Shown: positions 23,790-36,902 of the stretch, piece by piece
Layout of the letters: every line of letters begins with the position of its first letter
How positions within the stretch are numbered: position 1 is the stretch's first letter
Position numbers and translations under genes: made by a program
The notes under the pieces: model-generated
The model's input: only the letters and a program-made list of their open reading frames with translations
Told to the model about the DNA's origin: nothing
The model's database searches: none
Source of the DNA: Phallus indusiatus
Taxonomy: Eukaryota; Basidiomycota; Agaricomycetes; Phallales; Phallaceae
Direction: 5' to 3'
NCBI GenBank assembly: GCA_027605045.1
Contig: JAQFWX010000192.1
Span: 1 to 57,634, forward strand
DNA length: 57,634 bases

Positions 23790-25446
23790 TTACAACAAGC
23801 CGCACTCTCTCAAGTGTAATTGCAAAAGGATATCCTGTATGGCCGATAGAACAACTATATTAATGTCGGGGTTTTGTGACTTTAGTCGCTTTCTCGTAAT
23901 TAAAGATGTGAATGAAAAACGCACATTTAATTTGTTGTGTGTCCGTAGCGCACGTATAATGGGCATAGATTTGCTTCGTGGCGGCGCTTTGATTTAGACT
24001 CACAAAGCGTTGTAACAGATAATCGCAAGCCGCGTCATAATTGTCACCACTATTAAATCAATCAATAAAATTTTAGTCCGATGAAAAAATTAAAAAATAC
24101 CCTGTATAATCTGGGAAGTAGTTCGCCAACGGACTCCGAGGCAATTTTTAAAAGGTCGATTTTGTTCAAGAACAAGATGATGCTAGTCTTCACGAACCAG
24201 CGCGAATTACAGATTGAGTCGAAGAGTGTCAAAGCTTCCTGCATTCGGTTCTACATAAAAGGAACGCGTGGTTATAACCATCATCTCGGCTATGTTACGC
24301 CGTGATTACTTACCACACTCTCGTCTTCATATAACATCTGATCGTATTCACTTAAGGATACAAGGAACACGAGCGCCGTGACATTCTCGAAACAGTGGAT
24401 CCATTTCTTCCGCTCAGACCGTTGACCTCCGACATCGAAAAGTTTGTATGTCAAGTCGCCAACCTAATGGGGAGAAGATGATAATTAGTACTGAGTTGAA
24501 ATATTGCTCGAGATTGGAGTCGTGGGTTGCCTGGACAATTTGCCGAATAAGGGCAGTACAATCATCCCTCCGAAATGGGCGGACTATCTATATTTGAACA
24601 GAGAGATCACCGCTTACTTTAAACATGGTCTCCGTTATGCCGGTGGTCTTTACACGACTTCGAAGGATATCTTGGTCTGATGGAAGATAGTCGGGGGTAG
24701 CCATACGGTCTATCGCGTTGAAATAATAAGATGCAGAGTCATTAAGCTAGATAAAGTTGTGATTATTAATTAGGAACTTTGGAGAACTTTGGAGGACAAT
24801 AGAGGCATGGAGCAAGAACGTACTTGGTATTCGTTAGAACGTACGACCGCTTCTCTTATTGCGGGGTCGTGCCAAAGCCCACGAATAGCATCGCCAATTT
24901 CTTCAGGAAGTACTTCGGCTAGCGAAAGGAATAATTTAGTAACAGATGAGGATGAAGGACAGTTAAAACGGCAGTACTTTCTAATTGATTAGGCAAGCTG
25001 CCAATAAGACTCTTGCGCGCGTCATTCTCAGGGAGGAGGGATAATGCAAGATTTGGTAGGGCCTCCAAAATAGCGCTGTAATTGAGCTCAGTAAGTGCCT
25101 CAATTGCAAAGCGAAGAGAGTCTTTACCGCATGCTCTGGACGGTGTTGCTGAAGATGATCTCTTTATATGATTCACGCTCATTGCGAGTATAACCACCGT
25201 GGTGGATGAGCTTCATCTGCTTCAGGACCGTTGATTTTCCAGACTCTCCAGCGCCGAGGAGCAACATTTTTATTTCGTTCTTGGCCATCATACGGTCTTT
25301 TTTCAATTGAGCTTCAATTTCGTCGTTACCTGTGAAGTTTAGGTGAAGTCAGAACAAAGCAGGCGTAAAAAAATCCAGCAGGGGATGAACGTACGAGCTC
25401 TGGCTTCCTCATCGCCGCCGTAGCCGCTGGATACCGCGCAACCCAT
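23790..25446 (-). CDS. Heterotrimeric G-protein alpha subunit
   Basis: Membrane-associated GTPase relaying receptor signals. The N terminus [17 protein letters not shown] carries Gly2/Cys3 for myristoylation and palmitoylation. Next come [18 protein letters not shown] (P-loop, near 25240), a helical domain ([20 protein letters not shown]), [12 protein letters not shown] (switch I Arg/Thr, near 24660), [20 protein letters not shown] (switch II with catalytic Gln, near 24420), FLNKIDL (near 24160) and ATDTQQIK (TCAT motif, near 23950). The C terminus is [11 protein letters not shown] with a CAAX-independent Cys four from the end, the Gi-like pertussis-toxin site. About eight introns, all in frame, including a 52 nt one just after TVQSMR. 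The frame looks intact. Subclass within fungal alpha subunits was not determined. Confidence 0.92.
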
Positions 25447-27164
25447 TGTTTAAAAAGAGACTGGGGAGTAAAGATTAAGGACGGATAAAGTGAGAGAAGG
25501 GAATAGAATGGTGAATTTAGAGAAAGGAGGAAGGAAACTTGGAAACAAAGTCAAGGGCGAAGCAGGTATATGAAAAGAGACGGATGGATGTATGGATGTA
25601 TGGTGTGGTGAGAAGTCGATAAAGAGGGAAAAAGAAGCGCAAAGGCAAAGGCAAAAAAAAAGCACTGCTAATGGGAAACCCGACAGGAGAACCCCGGAGA
25701 CACCGTGTGAGAAAATAAAAAGGGAATCAAAAATAAAGCTGACTAATCCACGCGGATGTTTTATGTCGTCTTGCCGGCAAAGAGGTGCAAAGAGGCCACT
25801 AATAAATGTCTTTGTATTTGCAATTCCAGCGTCGCAAGTTTCGGTTTCCGTCTTGATCTCGGCCATCTGGTAACTTTTCTGTCTGTATTTCTGAATTGAC
25901 ACCACCATCTAGAATTGATGGGAGCAGCGCTGGCACTGGCAACTCCTGTGTTTTGTTTTGATGCCACGTTCAGAGCCCGGTTTCAGCTTACTGCAATTAG
26001 TTCGTACATTTATTACTCACTGCACTACATTATTACATGTACTCCGCCTTTCTTCTTCTTTCCTTCCTTCCTTGCGATGTCTTGTCGCCATTTCGAAATC
26101 CCCTTTTCTTTGTGCACAGAAGTTCTAAACAGACCAGACCAGCCAGTTCTCTCTCTTTGCCACCACCGATTTGTGATTGTAATTCAGCTGCACCCCCCAA
26201 TTATACCGACCGTGTAATAGTGCCTCATTTCTATACACTGCCCTATAAGGATTGTTGGCGCGACCGGCTTTGGAAGCTATTCATCCCACTCCCGTCGTTG
26301 CGCGGGACAAATCATATCGTACACACTATTTATATATTCTTCACTAGCCTTGCCGACCTTGACTTCCTATCGTGTTTTATCATCATCCATAGTGGACGGA
26401 TGGATGAGGTACAATGGTCGTCTATAGTGTCATCTTCTGTATGTAGTTTGACAACCATATACTCTCAATGGGAATTTATACAACCGTGGGCGCGCTGTAA
26501 GCGTATTAATACGGTACACCTCAGGGCTTCGCTCGCGTAACTACCTGGTTGAGTTGTGTATGAATCAGAGGTTCGGAGGGGATTCCGAGCTCTTTCTCAG
26601 GGTTTATTGACATGAGAAGATGACAGCGGCTCAGTTTTGCATTAAGCCAGTCAAAATCCACTTCGCTCTAATTTGTTGCAGCGCATACGCAGGAAAGGCT
26701 ATTCGAAGCCTTTTTGATATTTAAAGATGAATTAGCGAAATGAAAAAAAAAAACTCACCAGCGACGAAACAAGCTAAAAAGTGCTGAGGCGTCAGTTTTA
26801 AAAGCATTGAGGCACGCAATTGACGGGCTTTAAAATCGAGACGAGACGACTCTCAAATCAAGTAGGTGCTTTATGCAATTTGTTGTTGTTATTATTGCTA
26901 CAATATTTGCATAGTTGAGATGTACGTATTGAATCTCAACATGAATACTGTTTAAGGAGTGGTGAATTCGAAAAACAGAGCTGGGAGTATGAAGAAAAGA
27001 AAAAAAAAGAAAACGAACAAATATAAGTAAAAATAAAGTCTTATCATTATAATGCACAGTACACGAGGTGGTAATCTTATTTTCATTGGATTGGATTGAA
27101 GACCATCTATTATTGACTCATGCGGCGGCGGCGGCGGCAAATCTGACAAAGGAGTTTGCGTTTG
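25447..27164. other. Upstream region of the G-alpha gene and 3' flank of the demethylase gene
   Basis: About 1.7 kb. On the minus strand the part next to the G-alpha start is pyrimidine-rich (CT tracts, 25450-25570), typical of basidiomycete promoters. Plus-strand open frames at 25915-26540 have Phe/Ser-rich low-complexity translations without domains. An A10 run lies near 26745 and a GGC trinucleotide run (CGGCGGCGGCGGCGG) at about 27123-27137. Confidence 0.5.
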
Positions 27165-30100
27165 TTATTGCTGTTGAACAGATTGCGTAGCTGTCGTCGG
27201 TGGGGCAGAAGATTCAGTTTGTGATGTTGAAGATGGATTGACGCCACTGGTGGTGGTATTCATCGCCGATAGAACGGCAGAAGTGACCCCAGCACCTCCA
27301 TTGAGCAGTCTTGCGTAATGTTGCTGGTAGTACGCATGCATATTAGGTGGTAAATGAAGATGGTGATTCCCAGCCACCATCAACGGGGAAGATGGCGAAG
27401 CGAGAGGAGAGTTATAGTATGGATAAGCCCATGGATGCTGCTGCGTCGAGAGAATGGGAGCAGGCAATTGGGCGCTGTTTGGTGGAATAGATGCAGGCGT
27501 TGTTGGCGTCAGAACAGCTGCACTTTGTGAGGTTGAGCTGATGATCGATGATGCTTTAGTTGTTGCAGCAGGTATTTGGGTGACTGTATTCGCGACCGGG
27601 TTATCGGGCGTCGTTACAGGCCTTGCTTCGTCAGATGGGGTGGTCGCTGGGGGTACGGTCAGTGTTCCAAGGCCTGAACCATCGGCGGCCGTGGTTGGAG
27701 GAGCAAGAGAAGGAGGATATGGCGACGATGCTGATGTACTACCAACGTAAGGTTGATACGGCGCGTACGAGTATGGATACGGATAAGGATATGGTGGATA
27801 GCCATAAGCATAGTTGATAGACGGCGAAGGTGACGGTAATTGTGGTCTCGTACTTGTCTTATCTGTTGAACCACTGAACGATTGCGATGTTTGATCCTGT
27901 GGATGAGGTTTATGCACGTGTTGTGGGGTAAGACGAAGGAAGGCTTGTGTGAAGGTTGGGTGGGGTTGAAGATTCGGGCGAGCGACAGGGCTAATGAACA
28001 TAGCCTGAGGATGCATTGCCACAGGCGCACCAGCGAGAGAGGCGATGTCGCTTGTTTGATGACTGGATGGAGGAACCGCACGAACTGGAGCGAATACGGG
28101 GGCGGGAGGTGGAGGCGGATTCTCCTTCACTTCTACAAAGTTGCAAGCGTTGATCGCTTTTCGTCTCCTATAAAGAACTCAAAACTAACCTTCAGCCGTA
28201 GGTTTTCTTCCCGCCATCTGCGCGTCATTATTCCAAACAATACTGCCCCATCTGAACTCGCGTTTCAATCCGCCGTCCCACAATACCTCCACCGTTCCGC
28301 GATCTTCATACACCTGTAGTTACGTGGGGTTATCGTCTGATGAGAAGAACCGTAAAAGTTGAAAAGTATACCTTGACCAAAGACACTTCAAATGCTCCTG
28401 ATGAATTGCGAATCTTGATACGATCCATCTCCTTCAGTGCCATTACATCTGCCTTTAGTTTGTCGTCCTTGTTAGCTTTGCGCCTAGCGATCATGGTCTG
28501 GATGAACATATCAACATGGTGCCATCTAATGCGAAAAATGAAACTACTGACGGGGTTGTGTTGAGAGCAAAGAACCTCTACACTATACTTCTTGATCGTT
28601 TTGAGCACTTTGGGGGCTGGAGGGGCCGGGGTGGCATTGGTAGGCTGTTCTGAATTCGAAAGTTCGGTATCGGGGACTGTGCTAGCAACGTCGGCAGCAA
28701 TCTCAGGTTCAAGCAGAACCACCTCCTTATCCGTCTCTTCTATAATTCGATATGACGTATCCGAATGGCCAGCTATAGCACAGCTGACATGGAACGCTTT
28801 GCTGCATTTTCCTTTCGTACATTGAATGGGCGCGCCGTGCGTTTTGTGCTTTAAACGTGTACAAGCGGCGCATTTCTAATAAATCACCAAACATTAGCCA
28901 ACTAAGGAAAGACCGCAAAAGAAGGAACTAACCAGCATCCATCTATCTTTAACAATGCCATCCACACCCCAAACAACCTTTGCTAAACCCTGTCCCGTAT
29001 CAGTAACTTCGTCAACCCATGTCTCGGGAATTACTCGGGCACACGTCTCATGCGCTCGCCAAACGCCATCTCGTGGTTTGGTCAAACCACTTGCAGAGCT
29101 CGGGGGATCATTGACTGGTAGTAGACCATCCACGTCCAACGATACACAAAGACAGCAAGGAAACGCTGGCTCATCGGCGTCGGTCGATGCGAGAGAAGAA
29201 GCAGCAACTGTCGCTGTTGGTCGAGGCTTGTTTGATTTCGCTTTTGGAGGGTTTCCTTCGGCGATGGACTCTGGACTCGGAGGCGCCATCTTGGATCGCT
29301 TGAATTTCGAATTGTCAATGAAAACTTCGACTTTTCTTTTCTTAGCAGGAGTATTTCGAGAAGCCTCTCTCTGTCGCTTGGCCTCAATGAGACCTCTCAC
29401 ATCAATCCTAACTGAGTCGGCAACGCAACCACAGAAAGCAGCTTTCAGCCCGAGCTCGACCCAACTATCCAACGCGAAATTTGTGCTTTCTGCACAATTT
29501 AGTCCAAGATTAAAGCCGGCATGATACCCTCGAGGGAACGTTACGACGAATTCTCCCGCATGTTGTACTAGCACATTCGGCTTTACGGACGACTTGGCTA
29601 ATAAGCTCGGTGATGCCAAAAAAGATTTATGTCGAAGGAATTGGGGACAACTTGATGTATCAAGAGGGAAATAACCTAATGAAAATGAGTACGGGCAATG
29701 AGAAAATGCCTTCAAGATGACACGCACCTTTCATCGTTGTTTCGAGCGCCTGAGCACGTGCTTGAGGGACCGCATACCAGCTTCGTAAAAAAAGATAAGG
29801 CTGAGTGCTGCGTAAGCAAAATTTGAAAGATGCACATACTGCTTTGGGCTGCCAAAATGAATATAATTTATCGAAAAGAGGTCCATATCCTCTACATGCC
29901 ACGCAAAAGTGGCTCGCCACATTCCGAAGTAAAGATATGGTGTGTTGACGCCGGATATTTGGGAATTAGGACCGAGAAGTCGAGATAATACTGAGGGTAA
30001 GGTGGCTACATTCCAATGTTTGGTCTCTTCGGTGAATAGAGACCCTTTCATATCGGCGCCATACCATGGGGAACGACCCAGTCCACAACTGCGCCAGTAC

Positions 30101-31006
30101 ATCCTTTCTAGAGCTTTGCAGAATTCAGGAGTATAGTCTTCGGGAGCAATTCCTTTTGGAAGCCATTGTTTGTGGGGATCGAATTGCTCAAAGAAGGCAG
30201 CATCCAAAGTTTCTTTGGCTTTGTGGCGTTCGGCTGCAGAACGTCGGTTCGATGCAAGGTGTGTCGGTTCGGCTTGGGAAGGATCAGGGGTAGGACTTTG
30301 AGGTGCATGAGGTGGTGTAGGGAGCGATAAAGTAGGATCTGTATCGGCTGGTTCGTCGTCATCATTTCGTGTCTCGGACATTTTGACATCATCATCCTCC
30401 AATTTCACTACGTCTTCTGCGATACGTGTAGACCTTCTGCTACGAGTGGAGGGCGTGCCAGTGGTATATCTTCTCCTCGTTCAACTTCATATTTAGTAGG
30501 TGAGCGAAGATCATCTTTGGCGCATAGTTCAACCCATTCTCGGACACTCATGATCCGTCTCTTTTCCATATTCTGCTGACGAAAAACTCCACTACCACCG
30601 ACAAATTCCTGCTCAATAGGGTTTCGCAATTTGACTTTAGCGAGCTGAGGGACCGTTGAAGGCAGAGCATCGCTCCTGCACAATGTTCATTGGTCAGAAC
30701 GGAAAATAGCTCACGTAATACATGGGGAAAGGGAAAATATTGGTGTGGCTAGGCGTATTAAACTTACCATTCTTTGGGCGGAATAATCTTTATAATGCCG
30801 CTCTTCATTCCCCAACACTCCACTTTGTTCATATATTGCTCAAAATCAAGGAATTCTTCCATAGACGGTTTGAAGACGGGAATGCCCCGCGCGGCATGAG
30901 GGTCGTCATCGGGATGCAAATAACTTCTGCCAATTGGGGGCACTACGGGTTCGACTTGACCATAGAAATGGTCGGGTTGAGGAACAATTTGAGAAGACAG
31001 ACTCAT
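27165..31006 (-). CDS. JmjN-JmjC histone lysine demethylase, KDM4/Rph1-like, with extended PHD and Tudor-like region
   Basis: Nuclear Fe(II)/2-oxoglutarate demethylase, by family acting on H3K9me3/K36me3. Order: JmjN ([19 protein letters not shown]...[11 protein letters not shown], near 30900-30780); linker; JmjC starting [19 protein letters not shown] (near 30200) with [20 protein letters not shown], whose iron His codon is at 29896-29898 and Glu at 29890-29892, and the distal His at 29521-29523 in [11 protein letters not shown]. An extended PHD follows (PCCLCVSLD..., then [11 protein letters not shown]...[11 protein letters not shown]...FHVSCAIAG, near 28870-28750), a later LCSQH, and a Tudor-like piece ([35 protein letters not shown], near 28440-28240). 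The last exon (27165-28130) is a Pro/Tyr/Ser-rich tail. In the linker near 30470 the frame must slip one base: [18 protein letters not shown] in another frame runs into the JmjC exon. A real intron does not fit. Catalytic residues are present. Confidence 0.85.
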
Positions 31007-31352
31007 GCTGGAATGAGTTGCTGATGCCTTCGTTCGTCGTTGTCGATTTTCTCGAGTGTCCGTTGCTGTTCTTTCGGTCGGCGCTACAATTCATGGGCAC
31101 TGTGACATGTCTCGTCACAGCCTGAATCCTTGACTGATGCCGGTGAAGCGGTACAAAAGTTACAAGTGGTAGCATCTTTGTATTCACAAACTTTCGATAT
31201 TCGATACTATTTCAATGAACGTGTTTAAAAAGCATACACATTGGCCTTGTCATAGCCAATCACAAACATTGCTAATGAACATACAATTCGATTAAACATG
31301 GTAAAAAAAACCGACGAACGGTGGCTCCGCGGACACCGTCAAAAAATCAAAT

Positions 31353-34300
31353 TTATTTGGCTCTGGTTCTCCGTCGTTGGGTCAATTTAGGTGCGTCGAC
31401 TTCACCTTGTTGAGACTGCACTGCGACCTGTTTCTTTGTCTGTCCACCACGGCGCGTCTTTCTTGACTCCTGTAATGAATTAAGTCAGAACATAATCCCC
31501 TCGTAGTAAAGCAATTCCCATAAAAAACTCGCAGACTAACCTCACTTTGTTCTACCACCTCTGGTTTCTTGGTCTGTCTCGTGGCCCGTTTGACGATTGG
31601 AATTGCGGTCTTTACCTCTTCGTTAGCCAATTTAACATTCCGAGACCTCGTTACCCGCCTGGTAGAATCTAAAACAGTAGCCGTTGAAGAGGAATGAAGG
31701 TCGCCAGGTTCATCTGTGACATTCTCACAGTCGTTTCCGAATTTACCATGACTATTGTGTACCTCGATAAAGGGTTCTAAAGCGATCTTTCTCATTGCAC
31801 GTTTTATCGGATGCGCAGGCTCTTGCGGGGTATTTCCATAAAGGGACGTTGCCTCCAAGAATTTTCTCCGTACGCCTTGTCTCGAAGGGAGTCGGGAAGT
31901 TGTCTCTAAAACTTCGAACTCATCAGAACGACCATCTCCTTTCACGTCCTCATCCTCATGTTCATCAGCTTCGTAAAATATTTCGTCGAGTTTCATATCT
32001 GGCGTAGCCATTGTTGTCTGAACTTTGAACATACTCCTCATGCCGATGAATGAGGGTGTTTGAGGGGCGGCAGCAGCAGCAATCCATGTTCGACTACGAG
32101 GCTCTTTCCCAGTACTAAGCGAAGGAGCTGTCGAAAGAGTAGGCAAAATCGTCTTTTTATCTTCTTCGTCATCCTCGTCGTCATCATCTTCTAACTTCAT
32201 TTGTCTTAACGACTCTTCCGCCATACGCAAAGTCCTGGACTGAACGCCAGTAGATGAAGGCCGTGGTGGCGGCAGTGACAGCGATGGCATACCAAAATCC
32301 AGGAAATTCGTTTTTTGTGGTGAGGAGCTAAGCCTTGCTTTTCGGGCTTCACTTCTGCGTTGAACACTTTCAAGTTTCACCTTCATCTTCTCTAACATGG
32401 CTTCGCTATCCTCGTTGCGATCCTTCCCGGGAAATACTCTTCTTCCTCGCTGTGCTTAGGCATAATGTTACTCGACCTCGGCCCAGGCGGTGGCAAAACA
32501 GCTGTTGGCGTGAGAAGTGCAGATCTACGCCGTTCGTGTATCGCATCGCGCTCCTCTTGCGAGACCTGAGATCTAGCGGTATCTGGAGTTCGCTGGGGAC
32601 AAGCTTTTGAATCTGAGATTGTCGCTTCCTTTTTCGCAAATGTTTGCGTAGGTACAGCCACTCGTCTAGCTCCGCCAAAAAGGGATGGAGAATGTCCTTT
32701 ACTTGTAAATATTTGTCTTTCATTTGCAGCATCAACGGAAGTTCGGTGAGTATACTTAGATTTAGGGACATCGGCAGCCGTCGCTAAGTCCGCCTTTAAT
32801 GACATCCATCAACACGACATTGCAGCTGATAAGATCAAAATTACTCTTACTCACCAATATGCGACGAACAGGACTAGGACTTCTGGAATTATTCGTGTCT
32901 TTCCCTCCATTGTTTGTTTGCAAAGTACGTTCAGGTGACTTTTCAAAGGTCATTTTCTTTACCAGCTCGAAACCTGCCTTGAGGGTCTCAAAAGGTCCAG
33001 AATATGCTGGGCGTGGTGCGGATAGCTGCGATTCTATATTTGAGTATTTGAAAAATCAACTGAAAAAGAAAAGGCAACGCACGGGATGTATCGTATTCTT
33101 ACGTAGATCTTCCTCGTCCTCGTCAGATTCATCGCTATCCGCTTGGTCATTTTCGTCATCTCCCTGGAAATTCAGTTCGACTCGACAACCATCGTTCTCG
33201 TCATCTTGGCATAATTCAAATGGTCCCAGATCACGCTCTGGGCTCACGGCAAGCTCAACTTCCTCTTCCTCTTCCTCGTCCAGAGCTTGCTCTAAACTTC
33301 GCTGTCTCTCTTGCTCACAGTGCACCCGATGAGCAGAACGCAGCACGACCGCTCGATGGAGCGATACCCCAGACCTACGAGGATGACGAGGGGGTGTCTG
33401 AAAGGCTTGTCGTTTTGCAGTCGAGACGGAGGAATGCCTAGGTTGTGCCACTGGCGATGTCGATGTCGATGCTGAATTTAGAGGTTTGGGTGTCGATGGC
33501 AGAAGGCTCGATGCCGGTAGAATTCTAGAGACATCTTGCGCCCGGGAGACAGGCTAATCAAGAGCTAAGATAGTCATGTCTGCGAAAGAATCAATAAACC
33601 CACCAAGTCGCTCTGTTCCTCTACGTGCTCCAGAATAATAAGATCTTTTTCCTCCTCAAAAACGAGAGTCTTCTCGCCAGTTCCCTCAACCAACAATATC
33701 TGGCGTTCTTCGGAAAGACAAGCTGGGACTTTGATGGGAGTTCTAAGAACGTCCGACTGGTCTTTGAGATCTTCTATTTCATCCTCCGTGTTTGACAGTG
33801 GAGTCGGAAAAGTGATTTTGAGAGGAGATGAAAGACCTCCTTTGCGTGGCGAAGAAACCTGAGCAGAAGAAATCATACTCATCCGCAGCGAACGACGACG
33901 GGAGTTCGAGTTAATAGGAGAAGGACGGGGTGTTTCTAAAAGAGCTGCACGAATCTCTTTCGGAGGATACTCGAACTTGAATTTCTTGGTGTGTATCTCA
34001 ATTTCTGAGCCGTTTGTTAATGGAACGATTGGGTCTTGGCTTTGACCGGATGCCGGTAGAACTTCGCAGCCGTCTATTGTGACTCCGTTGGAACCTTTGA
34101 CAATTAAAAATGCCTTTACCAGTTCAGAATTAGTAGATGAAATGCAACAGAGAAAGGAAGCAACACACCTTTCGTTCCTCTGATATCTGTAGAATGCAAT
34201 GCACTTCTGAAACGAAAGCGTAATACAATCTCACACTACATTTATTGCTTCGTCCAAAAGTAACTTCTTCATCATCAACTGGGAAGAACGCGATAGTTGT

Positions 34301-34366
34301 GTTTGGGTCATGTCGTTTGAGGAGACGAAGAGTTCCGAAACGACCTATTTCTGATGAGTCCGTCAT
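31353..34366 (-). CDS. FHA-domain protein (nuclear, low-complexity)
   Basis: The start at 34366 (MTDSSEIGRFGTLRLLKRHD) leads into a forkhead-associated phosphothreonine-binding domain: VTFGRSNKCSVRLYY, FVSEVHCILQISEERK and, after an intron at about 34170-34112, AFLIVKGSNGVTIDG. The rest is Ser/Pro-rich with acidic runs (DEEEEEEVELAVSPERDLG near 33240; DESDEDEEDL near 33120) and basic ends (LTQRRRTRAK-stop at 31353). Introns near 33600-33552, 33102-33036, 32853-32799 and 31541-31470 join in frame. Near 32430 the frame slips by one base: the exon reads into a stop after RIATRIAKPC, while RVFPGKDRNEDSEAMLEKMK one frame over continues into the last large exon. FHA plus acidic/Ser-rich tail suggests a chromatin or cell-cycle adaptor, but this is inference. 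Confidence 0.78.
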
Positions 34367-35193
34367 TTGTGCGAGTTCACTTCTTTGAGAATTTGAGAAA
34401 TTGTGGCAGTGATATAGTTTAGAAAGATATACAAGGTATAGATTGAATATGAACGACTGGGGCACGGGTTGTGCGCGAAACGTGGAACGCGTTACGTCAC
34501 ATGATTCTCAACAAAGCTGACGTAAACTGTACGTCCCCACATCACATTATTTGCGTCTTAAACGTTGTCCACACGTCCTTTGCTTGTTTTGGTGTTCCGG
34601 AAAAAGATTTCCAAACAGGTTATCTTGAACTTTACCGTAGGCCATCGCAGCATGACTTCTCTGCAATCATTCCAACTTCCAACCTCCTCAAACCAAGCTT
34701 TCCGTGGCCTTTGGGCTTGTTGACCCGGAGATTTTCCAGCGCAAACGAGTGCCTGAGGAGCCATGTGTGCCAGTGCGTTGCTTCGTTTTGAGGATGACAG
34801 CAAGCGCTGATCTACTTTTCTCCTTCCAGCGAAGAATATGAGATCGATTTGGATAATTGGCTGGGGTTCCCACCTGACGCTCGCCCTTTTAGGACAATGA
34901 ACGCCAGCAACTACAAGGGCTAGCACATGGACACACGGTCGTCTCATACCATATAACCACACCCTCGCACAACCATTGATTAATATTCCACTAGTTCCAT
35001 ATGGAACCATGTGGATCATACCCGTCCATCCACGTATGCACCGTAAGGCAGCTCCGCTCTACCGGCCCAACGCCAAGGCTTATAAAGTAAAACCGAGGGG
35101 CGTCATGATATATGGTTTCTTCGACTTAAGACCTCCCCGTTACACTCCCACATACATATCTATTCGTCGACGTACGTCAGTCTCTTGTGAAAT
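34367..35193. other. Divergent intergenic region
   Basis: About 830 bp between the FHA gene start (-) and the deaminase gene start (+). Open frames at 34471-34791 (+) and 34558-35019 (-) overlap antisense and show no domain. It carries a TATA element at 35081-35087. Confidence 0.5.
35081..35087 (+). promoter_or_regulatory. TATA box for the deaminase gene
   Basis: TATAAAG, 107 bp upstream of the ATG at 35194. Supported by sequence and spacing only. Confidence 0.4.
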
Positions 35194-36362
35194 ATGCGTT
35201 TTATTATCCGCGACGACCCGGTGGCTGTTGGCGAATATGTCGGTAACTACATCGCGCGCCGTATCAATGATTTTGATCCTACGCCCGAGCGGAAATTCGT
35301 CCTCGGATTGCCTACAGGCTCAAGTCCTATTCCAACGTACAAAACCCTCATTCGGCTAGTCAAAGAAGGAAAATTGTCGTTCAAGAATGTCATAACCTTC
35401 AATATGGACGAGTATGTTGGATTACCGAAAGACCACAAGGAGAGCTATCATACGTTTATGTGAGTGCGCTCTAATTAATGGGAAACCGAGAGCTAAACAG
35501 ACTACGTACGTTCGTAGGTTTGAACAGCTCTTCTCTCATATCGACATCCCACCTTCCCAAGTCAACATCCTCGACGGAACGAAGGTTGATCTGATTGCTG
35601 AGTGTGAAGAATACGAAGAAAAGATCAAAAATGCTGGTGGTATTGAGCTGTTCTTAGCCGGAATAGGGGAAGATGGACACGTAGCGTTTAACGAACCAGG
35701 TAAGACGCCGATAGATAAACAACGGCAGGAAGATTCAAAATGTCCAACAAACAGGCTCCTCGCTGTCCTCCCGGACTCGCATTAAAACACTTGCATATGA
35801 TACAATCCTTGCGAACTCGAGGTTTTTCGACAATGACCTGACCCAGGTAAGTATTGTTCACGCTCAAGAGAACTCATATTATTTCCGATTAATATCTGTC
35901 ATAGGTACCTCACATGGCGCTGACTGTCGGGGTGGCTACCGTCTTGGATGCTCGCGAAGTTGTTGTGGTTGTTACTGGACAGCGCAAGGCTTTGGCATTA
36001 AGACGAGGTTTGTGTTTCCGTCTACTCCTTTTCTTTATTTGAAAAATACAACCTTTTATGACATATATCCCAACAGCAATTGAAGAAGGTATCAATCATC
36101 TAATCACTCTAAGCGCCTTGCAGTCACACCAGCACTCCCTTATCGTTTCCGATGAGGACGCCACCGCAGGTATGTGATTATTTGTCATTCTTTTTTCAAA
36201 CGACCATGATGTATCTTCTCTCTCGGCTTAGAATTACGCGTCAAGACAGTCAAATACTTCAAATCCATCGAACGCGTGCAAGACGAAGTCGAAGCCTCGC
36301 ACAAGAAGCTCCGGGCAAACGGTTCCCGTAGTCCAAATGGGAATACACCTAGCATGGAATGA
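35194..36362 (+). CDS. Glucosamine-6-phosphate deaminase (NagB family)
   Basis: Converts glucosamine-6-phosphate to fructose-6-phosphate and ammonia, the last step in using N-acetylglucosamine from chitin. Exon 1 (35194-35459) starts [20 protein letters not shown] and has [17 protein letters not shown] (phosphate loop) and [11 protein letters not shown] (catalytic Asp). Exon 2 (35518-35699) gives [15 protein letters not shown] and [18 protein letters not shown], the active-site signature. The following small exons give [54 protein letters not shown] and [20 protein letters not shown], ending at 36360-36362. Introns are GT-AG and phase-consistent, so the gene looks intact and of normal length. 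No GlcNAc catabolic neighbours are visible in the window. Confidence 0.93.
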
Positions 36363-36902
36363 AGCCATCTATATATGACTAACTTGGCATTAACCAAAAA
36401 GATAAGATAAGGGAACTTAAGGGTGTAGGGTATCATTTTGAAAAACGGTGATGGTTCTCCTTGTAAGCTGATTAGGGTCGCGTGGAGTTGGTTTTGTAGC
36501 GTCACGTTCTATGACATGCTGCTCTCTGTTATATAGATTACGAATACGTTTCTGCTTTGCACATTATTGACGCATGTCGCTGTTTATTATACATTGCTCA
36601 AATTAACGTTTCGACACACAACAATGTCAACATGCGTATCCTTATTACTCTTTTGTATAGCCGTTGATACTTCATAACTTTACAATCTATGTATATAATC
36701 CATTCTTTGCTAATAGAACTCTATATCAGCGAATATCAACGGTTTCTCACGATTGACATTCAACGGCGTTTTTCACCAAGATCCTTCCGTCTCCTCCTTA
36801 GATCCGATCCGTATCCTGCTTTTCAAAAATGAACGTTGTACCGGCGTATATATACAAAATCACAAAGACGATGCCAAAGGACTATCGGAATATTCCATCA
36901 TC
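36363..36902. other. Intergenic region upstream of the P450 gene
   Basis: 540 bp with TATATATA at 36847-36854. This lies about 49 bp upstream of the ATG at 36903 and favours that start over the longer upstream open frame from 36753. Confidence 0.5.

Noticed and set aside
25915..26540. Plus-strand open frames upstream of the G-alpha gene
   Set aside because: Low-complexity Phe/Ser/Leu translation in a promoter-like pyrimidine region; no motif.
30408..30430. An 18 nt GT...AG segment that might be an intron in the demethylase linker
   Set aside because: Too short, and its length is a multiple of three so it could not repair the frame; a one-base slip is simpler.
34205..34245. A 30 nt GT...AG segment in the FHA domain read as an intron
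   Set aside because: Reading through gives a better FHA pattern (SVRLYY then FVSEVHC), and 30 nt is too short for splicing.
34558..35019. Minus-strand frame of 153 codons
   Set aside because: Overlaps the divergent promoter region and shows no recognised feature.
36753..36902. Longer upstream start for the P450
   Set aside because: A TATA element lies at 36847-36854 and the extra residues show no membrane-anchor or targeting character.
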